Assembly: GCA_903959905.1 (NCBI GenBank) | Contig: CAJBYO010000054.1 | Span: forward strand, 23,077-87,076 | DNA: 64,000 nt | Source: an uncultured Bacteroidales bacterium | GTDB lineage: Bacteria; Bacteroidota; Bacteroidia; Bacteroidales; FEN-979 | Direction: 5' to 3' | Made by a program: the position numbers and the translations under genes | The notes under the pieces: model-generated | Databases searched by the model: none | Told to the model about the DNA's origin: nothing | The model's input: only the letters and a program-made list of their open reading frames with translations | Shown here: positions 52,777 through 62,100 of the stretch, piece by piece | Layout: the number at the start of each line of letters is the position of its first letter | Numbering within the stretch: the stretch's first letter is position 1

Positions 52777-53907
52777 TCAGGTGTTTAAGAATTCAAGTAC
52801 ACTGCGGGTAATATGGGTGAGTTGCTCCTCATCCAGTTCAGTGTGCATTGGCAGGGAGAAAACAGTTTCGCAGAGATGTTCCGTTACCGGGAAGTCTCCC
52901 GGCTTATATCTCGGGTCAAGATATGCCTTTTGCATATGTAGTGGCACCGGGTAATAGATCATGGCAGGGATTTCCCTGGAAGTAAGAAATTCGATCAGTG
53001 CTTTCCTGTCAACATTTTTGGTAACCAGTGTATATTGATGGAATACGTGGGTTGATTTTGAATACCTTGCCGGGATGGTAAGTTTGGGGTGATTTGCAAA
53101 TGCCTTATCATAGAAGTCGGCTGCCGTGCGACGTTTGGAAGCATATTCATCCAGGTGCTGTAATTTTACATTCAGAATGGAAGCCTGTATGCTGTCAAGG
53201 CGCGAATTGACCCCGATGTAATCATGATAGTATCTTACGACCATGCCATGGTTTACCACAACACGCATCTGTTTGGCCAGTTCATCGTCATTGGTGAATA
53301 TCGCACCGCCGTCGCCATAGCAGCCCAGGTTTTTGGAAGGGAAGAACGAGGTGCATCCGATATGGCCGATGTTTCCGGCTTTTTTCCTGGAACCGTCGTT
53401 GAAAATGTAATCTGAACCGATTGCCTGGCAGTTGTCTTCAATCACAAAGAGGTTGTGTTTACGGGCAATTTCCATGATCTCCTCCATCGGTGCTGCCTGC
53501 CCGAACAGGTGAACCGGCACAATGGCCTTTGTTTTTGGCGTGATGGCCCGTTCAATGGCCTTCAGGTCAATGTTGAACGTACCCGGGTCAACATCCACAA
53601 GAACAGGGGTAAGCTGGAGCAACGCAATGACTTCCGCGGTGGCAATAAAGGTGAAGGAAGTCGTAATTACTTCGTCTCCGGGCTTCAGGTTCAGCGCCAT
53701 CATGGCTACCTGCAGCGCATCGGTGCCGTTGGCGCAGGGGATCACATGTTTTACACCAAGGTACAGCTCAAGGCTTTTTTGAAAAGCCTGAACTGCAGGC
53801 CCATTGATAAATGCACAGGAATCAATCACATCCTGGATTCCTTTGTCTATTTCAGATTTAATACTGATGTATTGACTCTTCAGGTCAACCATCTGGATTT
53901 TCTTCAT
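52777..53907 (-). CDS. wbpE: DegT/DnrJ/EryC1 aminotransferase, WbpE-like
   Basis: 376 residues. PLP-dependent sugar aminotransferase; Schiff-base lysine K192 in [16 protein letters not shown], cofactor-site [11 protein letters not shown] (153-163), and the family start [20 protein letters not shown]. In the Wbp/Wlb pathway it aminates UDP-3-keto-GlcNAcA at C3; PorR of P. gingivalis is a homologue. First gene of the E-D-B operon with a TAACTTTG box upstream (53943-53950). WbpA and WbpI homologues are not in the window. Confidence 0.9.
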   Translation of the reverse strand: MKKIQMVDLKSQYISIKSEIDKGIQDVIDSCAFINGPAVQAFQKSLELYLGVKHVIPCANGTDALQVAMMALNLKPGDEVITTSFTFIATAEVIALLQLTPVLVDVDPGTFNIDLKAIERAITPKTKAIVPVHLFGQAAPMEEIMEIARKHNLFVIEDNCQAIGSDYIFNDGSRKKAGNIGHIGCTSFFPSKNLGCYGDGGAIFTNDDELAKQMRVVVNHGMVVRYYHDYIGVNSRLDSIQASILNVKLQHLDEYASKRRTAADFYDKAFANHPKLTIPARYSKSTHVFHQYTLVTKNVDRKALIEFLTSREIPAMIYYPVPLHMQKAYLDPRYKPGDFPVTEHLCETVFSLPMHTELDEEQLTHITRSVLEFLNT

Positions 53908-53942
53908 CGGGATCAGATTTTTAGGGTTCCATCAAATTTGTG

Positions 53943-53950
53943 CAAAGTTA
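53943..53950 (-). promoter_or_regulatory. Candidate -7 box (TAACTTTG) for the wbpE-D-B operon
   Basis: TAACTTTGC on the minus strand, 35 bases before the start at 53907; no good -33 element. Confidence 0.4.
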
Positions 53951-54044
53951 AATAATATATCCACCCGTTTCCTTTCCCTGCCGTCCTTTGCTTCTACTTT
54001 TGCAAATTTTGACGGACGCCCGTCTCCAACTGAACTTTTTTCTT

Positions 54045-54052
54045 TAACTTTG
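54045..54052 (+). promoter_or_regulatory. Candidate -7 box (TAACTTTG) for elbB
   Basis: Fits TAnnTTTG but lies 142 bases before the elbB start. A second box, TACTTTTG, is at 53995-54002. Which is used cannot be decided. Confidence 0.25.
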
Positions 54053-54193
54053 AACCTAGGCTTATAAAACAGGTAAGCCCTTTGCTTCAGGAAAACGTTG
54101 AGCAATCATCCATCATGCGCTGAGAAAGCACCATTGCCGGCATGATTTATTTTAAACTTTTACATCTTGAAATCATATAAAGTATAATCCACC

Positions 54194-54838
54194 ATGAAGA
54201 AATTTGCAGTTGTTTTATCCGGTTGTGGCGTATATGACGGGGCTGAGATCCATGAGGCTGTTCTTACACTGCTTGCAATTGACAGGGCAGGAGCATCGTA
54301 TCAGTGTTTTGCCCCGGAGATGTTGCAGCATCATGTTATTAACCACCTGGATGGAACTGAAATGGCTGAAAAGCGCGATGTCCTTGTTGAATCAGCCCGG
54401 ATTGCACGGGGAAACATCAAACCGTTATCTGCTTTTGTTGCCTCCGACTATGACGCACTGTTGTTCCCGGGAGGATTCGGGGCAGCCAAGCATTTATGTA
54501 ACTGGGCATTTGAAGGCGATGACTGCCAGGTGAATGCAGATGTTGAAAAAGCGGTTCTGGCAATGAACAATGCAGGGAAACCGATTGGTGCCATGTGTAT
54601 TGCTCCTGTTATCCTTGCAAAGTTGTTCAGGGGGGCTTCCCTGACCACGGGACATGACCCTGCATCCGGCGGATTTATTGAAAACTGCGGCAATAAATCA
54701 GTTTCAGCAACCCATGGCGAGGTAATCTATGATGCTGAGAAAAAAATATTTACAACCCCTTGTTACATGCTTGATGCCTCCATCAGCCAGATTGCAGCGG
54801 GTACTGAGAATATTGTGCAGATGATGATCAGGGGATAG
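54194..54838 (+). CDS. elbB: ElbB-type DJ-1/PfpI family glyoxalase
   Basis: 214 residues. DJ-1/PfpI fold with VVLSGCGVYDGAEIHEA at the start, DALLFPGGFGAAKHLCNWAF in the middle and the nucleophile-elbow Cys in KPIGAMCIAPVILAKL, all diagnostic of ElbB (SCRP-27A), a glyoxalase with a debated link to isoprenoid synthesis. Length is normal. The gene stands alone, divergent from the Wbp operon and upstream of the cargo genes. Confidence 0.93.
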   Translation: MKKFAVVLSGCGVYDGAEIHEAVLTLLAIDRAGASYQCFAPEMLQHHVINHLDGTEMAEKRDVLVESARIARGNIKPLSAFVASDYDALLFPGGFGAAKHLCNWAFEGDDCQVNADVEKAVLAMNNAGKPIGAMCIAPVILAKLFRGASLTTGHDPASGGFIENCGNKSVSATHGEVIYDAEKKIFTTPCYMLDASISQIAAGTENIVQMMIRG

Positions 54839-54868
54839 GTTGTCGGGCTGCAATTGGATCAGTCATCG

Positions 54869-54876
54869 TATCTTTG
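54869..54876 (+). promoter_or_regulatory. Candidate -7 box (TATCTTTG) for the first cargo gene
   Basis: TATCTTTGC, a strong -7 match, 26 bases before the ATG at 54903. Confidence 0.42.
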
Positions 54877-54902
54877 CATCTTATAAGCTGATATAATTAA
54901 TT

Positions 54903-57900
54903 ATGTACTTCTTGAGGGGATCCATAGGGCGACTGCTGGCGAATTTTCTGCTGGTGCCGGCATGTTTCCTCGTTTCCATAAAGGTATATGCACAATCAGC
55001 CCCGGGAACAGCAGCGGTTCTCCAGGGAATTGTCTCCAACGGCGCCAATAATATGCCGGTGGTCGGAGCAAAGGTTATTGTAAACGGAAAGCAGGTGTGG
55101 TCTGTTTCCGGCGGTGTTTATTCAATTTCAATTGACCCTGTAGGGACTTTCCCGGTTTCCTGTGCAAAAGCCGGATTTGAAAGCTTTACATCACCTCCGG
55201 TTGTCTTTCAGCCAGGAAGCCTGTCGCAGATGAACATCCAGTTATGGGAAAACCTGAACCCTCCGGTTGGGGTAGTTGCCTATAATGATACAGTTACACA
55301 GCATGTCCCCGTGTCATGGTCATCACCCTCAGGGAATTATGAACTTATTTATGATGACGGCATCCAGGATAATTTTGCCATCTGGTATGCCGGTGGAAAT
55401 ATGAATGCCTTGAAATTCACCCCGCTTGGTTACCCTGTAAAATTCACCGGCGGTGCGATTAACATAGGGGGGGTATCAAACTATCAGGCCGGGAGCAACC
55501 CGCTGGTGCCTTTCCAGGTCAGGGTATATGATGCCTCCGGTGCTGGTGGCACACCCGGAAACAGCATCGCCGGCCCTTTTGAAATTACACCTGCAGGTTA
55601 CGGATGGGTTGAATTCACACTCCCGGCACCTGTAACTATCAATAACGGAGCATTTTACATCGTGATGATCCAGAGTGGCAATGCCCCGGATGCAGCGGGT
55701 ATCGCTGTTGATGAAACCAATCCGCAGTTCAGGAGTTATTCCAGATATGTAAGCGGAAACGGCCCGTGGTATCCTGCCGGAGGAAATTTCATGATGCGGG
55801 CTAAATGCGAAGGCTCTGGTGGTCCTGCCTACATGCTGGAAGAGCCTTTGGTAACAGGTGTTTCCAATATTTACAGGCTGAGGCAGGGGGAGGAACAGAA
55901 TCCGTCGGCATGGACAATGGTAGGGTCAACGACCGGATTGTCAATCATTGACAGCTCATGGTCTGCACTTCCATGCGGCCCTTACCGGTGGGGAGTGAAG
56001 TCCCAATATTCTGGCAATCGCTGGTCACCTGTTGCATTTTCGAATATTCTTGGCAAATGCTGGACCGCACCTGTTAGCATTCACCTGTCACTGAGCTGTG
56101 AAACCTCGACGTCTCCCGGTTCACAGGTTACCATGTCCAATGTAGCTTATCCCGATACAGTCTATGCCGGTGAGCCCGACTCTTCCGGGCTTATCACGTT
56201 CCCCCATGTCTGGAAGGGGACTTATCAGCTGTCGGCCTCCAGGTTTGGTTACGACACATTGTATCAGTCTGTCCCGGTGGTTATGCCTGTTCTGACAAAT
56301 GTAGTCCTCCTCCAGATAACGAGCCCCCCGGCCAACCTGGTTGTAAATGACAGTAACCTGATGGCCAGGTGGGATGTACCCCATTTTGAAAGGGAGATAT
56401 TCAGTGAGAAATGGACCGGCGGAAATTTCACATCCAATGCATGGAGTATTGACGGAGGGGGTAACTGGAGTATATCAGGTTCATTGGGACACCCTTCTCC
56501 ATCGGCCATGTTCGGGTCAATCCCTTTCCAGACAAACTATACACAGTCGCTTGTTAGTAAAATGATCGCCGGGCAGCATTCGACCCTGCTTAAACTCAGG
56601 TTCGATATTTTTCTTGACAACCTTGGCGCAACAACCGTGAACCAGATGGCGGTGGAAATCTGGGACGGAACCCTGTGGCACTCCATTAAGAATTTCTCCA
56701 GTTCCGAAGGCAGTATTCCGTGGACCCGTGAGGACCTTGATATCTCGGAATATACCGATATGAGCTTCAGGTTCAGGTTCAGGGCTTACGGGGAGGACAC
56801 CCATGACATCAACAACTGGAATGTGGATAACATTGAAATAATTGCATCAGAACCTGCACAGGAGCAGGCAAATTGTGTCCTGGGCTACTATTTTTACCTT
56901 GGAAATGTCATCAGTGGGTACACCACAAAAAATGCCTACCCGATTCCGGGCAACCAGGTTCAATACGGGCAAACATACCATGCCTGCGTCAGAGCACTTT
57001 ACGGCAGCGGGTATTCCGACTCTACCTGCACCACGTTTACTTCACAGTTTCTATACCCGGTATTGAACCTGCATGGGTATCCTGTTGAAAATACCGCCTT
57101 CATCGCATGGGAAAAACCGCTGGCTGCGACCGATACAACCCTGGCCGTTCCAAATGGGTTGATAGGTTATACAATTATGCGCGACGACAGTATCATCGCC
57201 ACACTGGGCGATCCGGATTCACTGTATTATTATGACCCCGGACTTGAACCTGGTTATTACCGCTATGGAGTTGCTGCAAGGTATGATCTTACCGCTTACG
57301 GATACCCCGGGCAGACCGGAGAAAGTGTGGCGGCCGGCCCATTGCATGTAACCATCAGCTGGGGCCGCCAGCTGCCTTTTTTTGAACCGTGGGATGCCGG
57401 TACTTTTTCATTTAATGAATGGCGGTTCAACCCCTCGCAGGGCAATTGGGTTATTGAGCCAAATGAAGGGCTGCCAAGTCCTGCTGCCAATTTCAGGTGG
57501 CAACCCCCGGTTGTGAATTACGACTTTGCCCTGGAGAGCCCGCCATTCAATGGTTTGCCTTTCAATTGCGCAGCTGTCTGGCTCGATTTTGATATAAAAC
57601 TGAACGACAGGAATTATACCGGCACCGAAAAAATGATCGTTGAGGCATATTATAACAATACGTGGCATAAAAAAGCCGAGATCAGAAATACAGGTAGTTT
57701 TCCCTGGACAAATTACCATATTGACATCAGTCCTGTGAGGGGAAAGGGTTTCCGCGTCCGCTTCAGGGCAACAGGGCAGAATTCGTCTGAAATACTTAAC
57801 TGGTATCTCGACAATGTAAATATCTACCCTGTTTGTTATCCTGTGATTAACCTGGCAGGCCATCCGTCAGGGAATTCCGTGCGTCTCACCTGGAGCCCCC

Positions 57901-58931
57901 CGGCCTGCTATGGGGGGAACCTGCTGCATGAAGGATTTGAAGAGGCTAATTTCCCTCCTCCGCAATGGGAGAAGCAAACAACAAATCCAACTGAGACCTG
58001 GTCTCACTTTTCAGCACTTTCCCTGACGGGCGTGCACACCGGGAATTTTTCTGCGGGGATTAACTGGGATTATAATCATCAGGATGAATGGCTCATTGCA
58101 AACAATATATATGTAAACGGAAATCTTACTTTCTGGAGTTATGCCATCCAGGGTTCGCAGCATCTTGATCATTATTATGTAAAGGTATCTGCAGACCAGG
58201 GAGCGACGTGGACCAGTCTCCTGGACCTTTCATCCCTTCCCCCGTACCCGTCAAACGGCGGGATAAATGCCTGGCTCACACCATATCATGTCGACCTGTC
58301 GATGTTTGCCGGTGAAACCGTAGATATTGCCTGGCATGCAGTCGACGGCGACGGGAATGGGCTTTGGTACCCCTGGGCCATTGATGACTGTACAATCGGG
58401 GCGGATGATTCACCACTGAGGTTATTGCCCCGGAAGGGTGCGATTACCGGGCCGACTGATGCACCCGGATCAACTTCAGACATCCTCGGATATGATATTT
58501 ACCGGGAGTCGGGAGGGACAAATATATTCGCTAAAATCAATGCGGCCCTGGTGAATGACACTGTATGGACAGATCAGGGCCTCTCCCTTGGGCAGTACAA
58601 GTATTTTGTAAAGCCTGCATACAGCGAGTGTGACAATGCTGCAAATTCGGATACGATACTGATTGACATCGTTACAGGGTTGAATCAAATTGCATCTTCG
58701 GGTTTGTCCGCATACCCGAATCCTGCGAATGAGCAAGTTACGATTTCCGGCAACGAAATAATAGAGAAAGTCACCCTGTATGAGATTACCGGGAAACCGG
58801 TGGAGACCTGGATCCCGGAAGCAAAATACCGGATTACCATTGATGTGAGGAGGTTTAAACAGGGCCTTTACCTGCTCGTAATTCAAAGTGGCGGCAAGGT
58901 CAGGAATGTGAAATTGTGTTTGCAGCGGTGA
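54903..58931 (+). CDS. Giant T9SS cargo protein with choice-of-anchor-J domains
   Basis: 1342 residues, signal peptide 1-30 (VYAQ). Modules in order, by pattern: carboxypeptidase-regulatory-like beta-sandwich (about 38-115, VVGAKVIVNGKQ), a YDDGIQDNFAIW domain (145-310), Fn3-like, a second regulatory-like domain (395-475), then three MAM/choice-of-anchor-J-like domains (about 500-655, 820-975, 1010-1165), each closing with an NWxxDNxxI-type strand, and a type A T9SS sorting domain (about 1268-1342: LSAYPNPANEQVTISG to the C-terminal KLCLQR). No catalytic residues were recognised, so an adhesin or matrix role is likely. The following gene is a paralogue. Confidence 0.88.
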   Translation: MYFLRGSIGRLLANFLLVPACFLVSIKVYAQSAPGTAAVLQGIVSNGANNMPVVGAKVIVNGKQVWSVSGGVYSISIDPVGTFPVSCAKAGFESFTSPPVVFQPGSLSQMNIQLWENLNPPVGVVAYNDTVTQHVPVSWSSPSGNYELIYDDGIQDNFAIWYAGGNMNALKFTPLGYPVKFTGGAINIGGVSNYQAGSNPLVPFQVRVYDASGAGGTPGNSIAGPFEITPAGYGWVEFTLPAPVTINNGAFYIVMIQSGNAPDAAGIAVDETNPQFRSYSRYVSGNGPWYPAGGNFMMRAKCEGSGGPAYMLEEPLVTGVSNIYRLRQGEEQNPSAWTMVGSTTGLSIIDSSWSALPCGPYRWGVKSQYSGNRWSPVAFSNILGKCWTAPVSIHLSLSCETSTSPGSQVTMSNVAYPDTVYAGEPDSSGLITFPHVWKGTYQLSASRFGYDTLYQSVPVVMPVLTNVVLLQITSPPANLVVNDSNLMARWDVPHFEREIFSEKWTGGNFTSNAWSIDGGGNWSISGSLGHPSPSAMFGSIPFQTNYTQSLVSKMIAGQHSTLLKLRFDIFLDNLGATTVNQMAVEIWDGTLWHSIKNFSSSEGSIPWTREDLDISEYTDMSFRFRFRAYGEDTHDINNWNVDNIEIIASEPAQEQANCVLGYYFYLGNVISGYTTKNAYPIPGNQVQYGQTYHACVRALYGSGYSDSTCTTFTSQFLYPVLNLHGYPVENTAFIAWEKPLAATDTTLAVPNGLIGYTIMRDDSIIATLGDPDSLYYYDPGLEPGYYRYGVAARYDLTAYGYPGQTGESVAAGPLHVTISWGRQLPFFEPWDAGTFSFNEWRFNPSQGNWVIEPNEGLPSPAANFRWQPPVVNYDFALESPPFNGLPFNCAAVWLDFDIKLNDRNYTGTEKMIVEAYYNNTWHKKAEIRNTGSFPWTNYHIDISPVRGKGFRVRFRATGQNSSEILNWYLDNVNIYPVCYPVINLAGHPSGNSVRLTWSPPACYGGNLLHEGFEEANFPPPQWEKQTTNPTETWSHFSALSLTGVHTGNFSAGINWDYNHQDEWLIANNIYVNGNLTFWSYAIQGSQHLDHYYVKVSADQGATWTSLLDLSSLPPYPSNGGINAWLTPYHVDLSMFAGETVDIAWHAVDGDGNGLWYPWAIDDCTIGADDSPLRLLPRKGAITGPTDAPGSTSDILGYDIYRESGGTNIFAKINAALVNDTVWTDQGLSLGQYKYFVKPAYSECDNAANSDTILIDIVTGLNQIASSGLSAYPNPANEQVTISGNEIIEKVTLYEITGKPVETWIPEAKYRITIDVRRFKQGLYLLVIQSGGKVRNVKLCLQR

Positions 58932-58991
58932 TCCTGCGGCGGGGTATTTCATGAATAATATTAAAAAAAGGAAAACCGGAAACAAAATTGG

Positions 58992-59020
58992 TTGTAATAG
59001 TAGAAAAATTCGTACCTTGC
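58992..59020 (+). promoter_or_regulatory. Candidate promoter for the second cargo gene
   Basis: TTG at 58992-58994 and TACCTTGC at 59013-59020, 18 bases apart; the -7 box deviates from TAnnTTTG. The leader to the ATG at 59141 would be about 115 bases, the longest in the window. Confidence 0.3.
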
Positions 59021-59140
59021 GAAACAGTTCAATATTTTTTATTGTATTGATTTACACCCTTTTCCCTTAATATATATCAATAATTTTATTGATCCGCTTT
59101 TATTTAACTAACATTTATTATTAACCTAAAATTCAAAACT

Positions 59141-62100
59141 ATGAAAAATGTTACCCAAACGATGAGAATGTTGATGCTCTTCGCAGTGTCGATGTTCGTC
59201 TTCGTTTCTTTTGGGTTTGCGCAGCAGACAATGCTGCTGACCGAAAGCTTTGAGACAGGTAGCGGTGCAACTCCTCCCGCAGGATGGGCATTGGAGCAGG
59301 TTACAGGAACCACCCTTGGTGTGAATTTTGTAACTACCAGTACTTATCCGACGATTTCAGCTGCTTACGATGGAACGAAATTTGTCCAGTACAATTCGTA
59401 CAACATCAGCAGTGGCTCAACTCGTCTGAAGAGGACCGCAGCAGTCTCTACCACAAACAAATCCTTTGTCATGGTTGATTTCGCCTGGTATGAAGATGGC
59501 GGTTATGCAACCAGTGCTGACAAAGTTGATGTACAGTGGTCAACCAACGGCACCACCTGGACCACGGCAGCTACTTTCAACCGCTACAATGCTGTAGCCG
59601 GATGGAAAGCCAAGAATGTCGTTCTTCCTGCAGGTGCCAACAACCAGGCTACACTTTACGTTGCCTTCCTGTTCACCTCCGCTTATGGCAATAACTGCGC
59701 CATGGACCTGGTACATGTTACCTGTGGCCCTGCTGCACCTCCTGCCTTTGTAACCCTCGGAACCGGAACAGTTTCATCAAACTATCCGTATACGACCTAC
59801 TGGATGGGTGGAAGAACCCAGATGCTTTGCACAGCTGCTGAATTAACAGCCGCCGGTGCTACTGCAGGACCTCTTTCCTCTGTCGGATTTGACGTTATCG
59901 CCAACTCCACCCAGGTAATGAATGGTTTTAATCTTAAAATGGGTGCCACTGCCCTCACCACCCTGTCAGGTGGTTATGTAGGCGGTCTTACCTCTTATTA
60001 TACTACTCCTTACACTGTTCCCGGAACTGGCTGGCAGAATATTACGTTGACCACTCCATTTGCCTGGAATGGCACTTCAAATGTAATTGTTGAAATTTGC
60101 TATGCAAATACCAGCTATACCACCTATTCCACTGTTCGTGGCACCACTATGGCCGGCATGACTGCTGGTCACTATGCCGACCTTCAGACAGAATGTACTG
60201 TTGCAACAAACAATGCTCCATCAGCACGTCCGAACATCCGTTTAGGCGTTCCCCCGATCACCCCTGGTGTTCTGATGGGATATGTAAGGGACGTAAACAC
60301 CCTTGCTCCGATTTCAGGTGCTATTGTACAGATTGGTGCAGCAAAAGATACTTCCCGTGCCAACGGTATGTATATTATCTATAACCTCAATGCAGGTTCT
60401 GTTACAGCAAATGCTTCAGCTTCTGGTTATATTTCACAAACTACTCCTGCACAGACCATCGTTGGAGGTTCAGTGACCAATTATGATATCCTCATGTCAC
60501 CGGGTCCGAAGGTTGGTGGTACTGTTACCGATGCTTCAACAGGATTACCTATCACCGGTGCTACTGTTACTGTTGGAACCGGCGCGAACGCTGTAACCAC
60601 CCTGACCATTGCAGGTGGTACTTACCTCAGCCCGCTGCTTTCAATTTCAGGTGCACAGCCAATCGTAATCGGAAAAACCGGTTTTGACGATTTTACAGGC
60701 TCTGTTAACCTGGTTCCGAATACGACGACAACCCAGGATGCAGCTTTGTTACCAACCGCTGTTCAGCCTGGTCCTTTCACCGCTGTTCTGAATAACCCGA
60801 CTACGCCTACTGCTGTAAACCTCAACTGGGGAGTTCCACAGAATTTCTACCAGGAGATTTATGACGACGGTACGCAGGAAAACTTTGCCGTATGGGCAAC
60901 TGCAAATAACCTCAATGCACTGAAGTTTACTCCGCTTGCATGGCCTGTAAAACTGATTGGTGGTAAGGTTAACCTTGGCATCGCAGCAAATTATCCTGCA
61001 AACGCACTTCCGCTTGCCAAATTTAAAATGATGGCTTACAAAGCTGATGGCGCTGGTGGTGTTCCGGGAACAATCATTGACAGTGTTGAAGTAACCCCGA
61101 CCGGTTTTGGCTGGGCTAATTTTACATTTGCCACACCGCTTACCATCAACTCAGGCGACTTCTACCTGGTGATGAAACAGGGTGGTATTCCTCCTCACGC
61201 TGCCGGTATTGGTGTTGACTTAACCAATACACAGCTCCGTAGCTATTCTAAATTCGTTACCGGTGGCGCCCCTTGGGTACCTGCCGCTGGCAACTTCATG
61301 ATGCGTGCTATTCTCCAGGGTGTTGGCGGTCCGATGTTAGGCGACAACTCTTCAGAGAAAAAACTCATCACTGCTTCTGCAGTTGAAGGCCTCATCTACG
61401 AATCTCCTGTTGCTACCGTAACCGGTTATGAAGGCAATGGTGATTATTCACCGCTTGCAATGTCATACCAGGTATGGCGCCTCCTCCAGGGTCAGGAAGG
61501 TAACCAGGCTCTCTGGACCTCCATCTGGACAGGTAACGTTAATACCACTGTTGACAATGGCTGGCCAACACTGCCAAACGGTCCTTACCGTTGGGCTGTT
61601 AAAGCGATCTATTCACCTCCGGGACAGCGTCCGTCAGCTCCGACATTCTCGAATGTTATTGGTAAAGGCTGGACTGCCAACGTAAACGTTTGTATTTCTT
61701 TAACATGTGCCTCAAATCCAAAAGCAGGTACCATTGTTAAGCTTGTAAACACAAACTATCCTGATACAAACTACACCAAAACAAGTGATACTTCCGGCTG
61801 TGTTCATTTCACAGGCGTATGGAAAGGCAGCTATGTAATGTCGGTTATCCGCTTTACCTATCCTGTTTATACCCAGAATATCAACATCACCGGCGACGCT
61901 TCATACAATGTGATGCTCCTCCAGGATGCTGCACCTCCCACCAACCTCGTTGTTAATGACCAGAGCCTGAAGGCTACCTGGAGTCCTCCGAGAGCTATGG
62001 TTTATCAGCTTGATGAAGCATTTGCAACCGGCCTTGCCACGAACCAGTGGGTTGTTTCCGGTGGTACAAACTGGGGCGTTTCCGCTGCAACTGGTAACCC

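Noticed and set aside
54903..58931. Metalloprotease or peptidase function for the first giant cargo protein
   Set aside because: No HExxH, Ser/Cys catalytic or other peptidase motif was seen; the modules are all structural or adhesive types.
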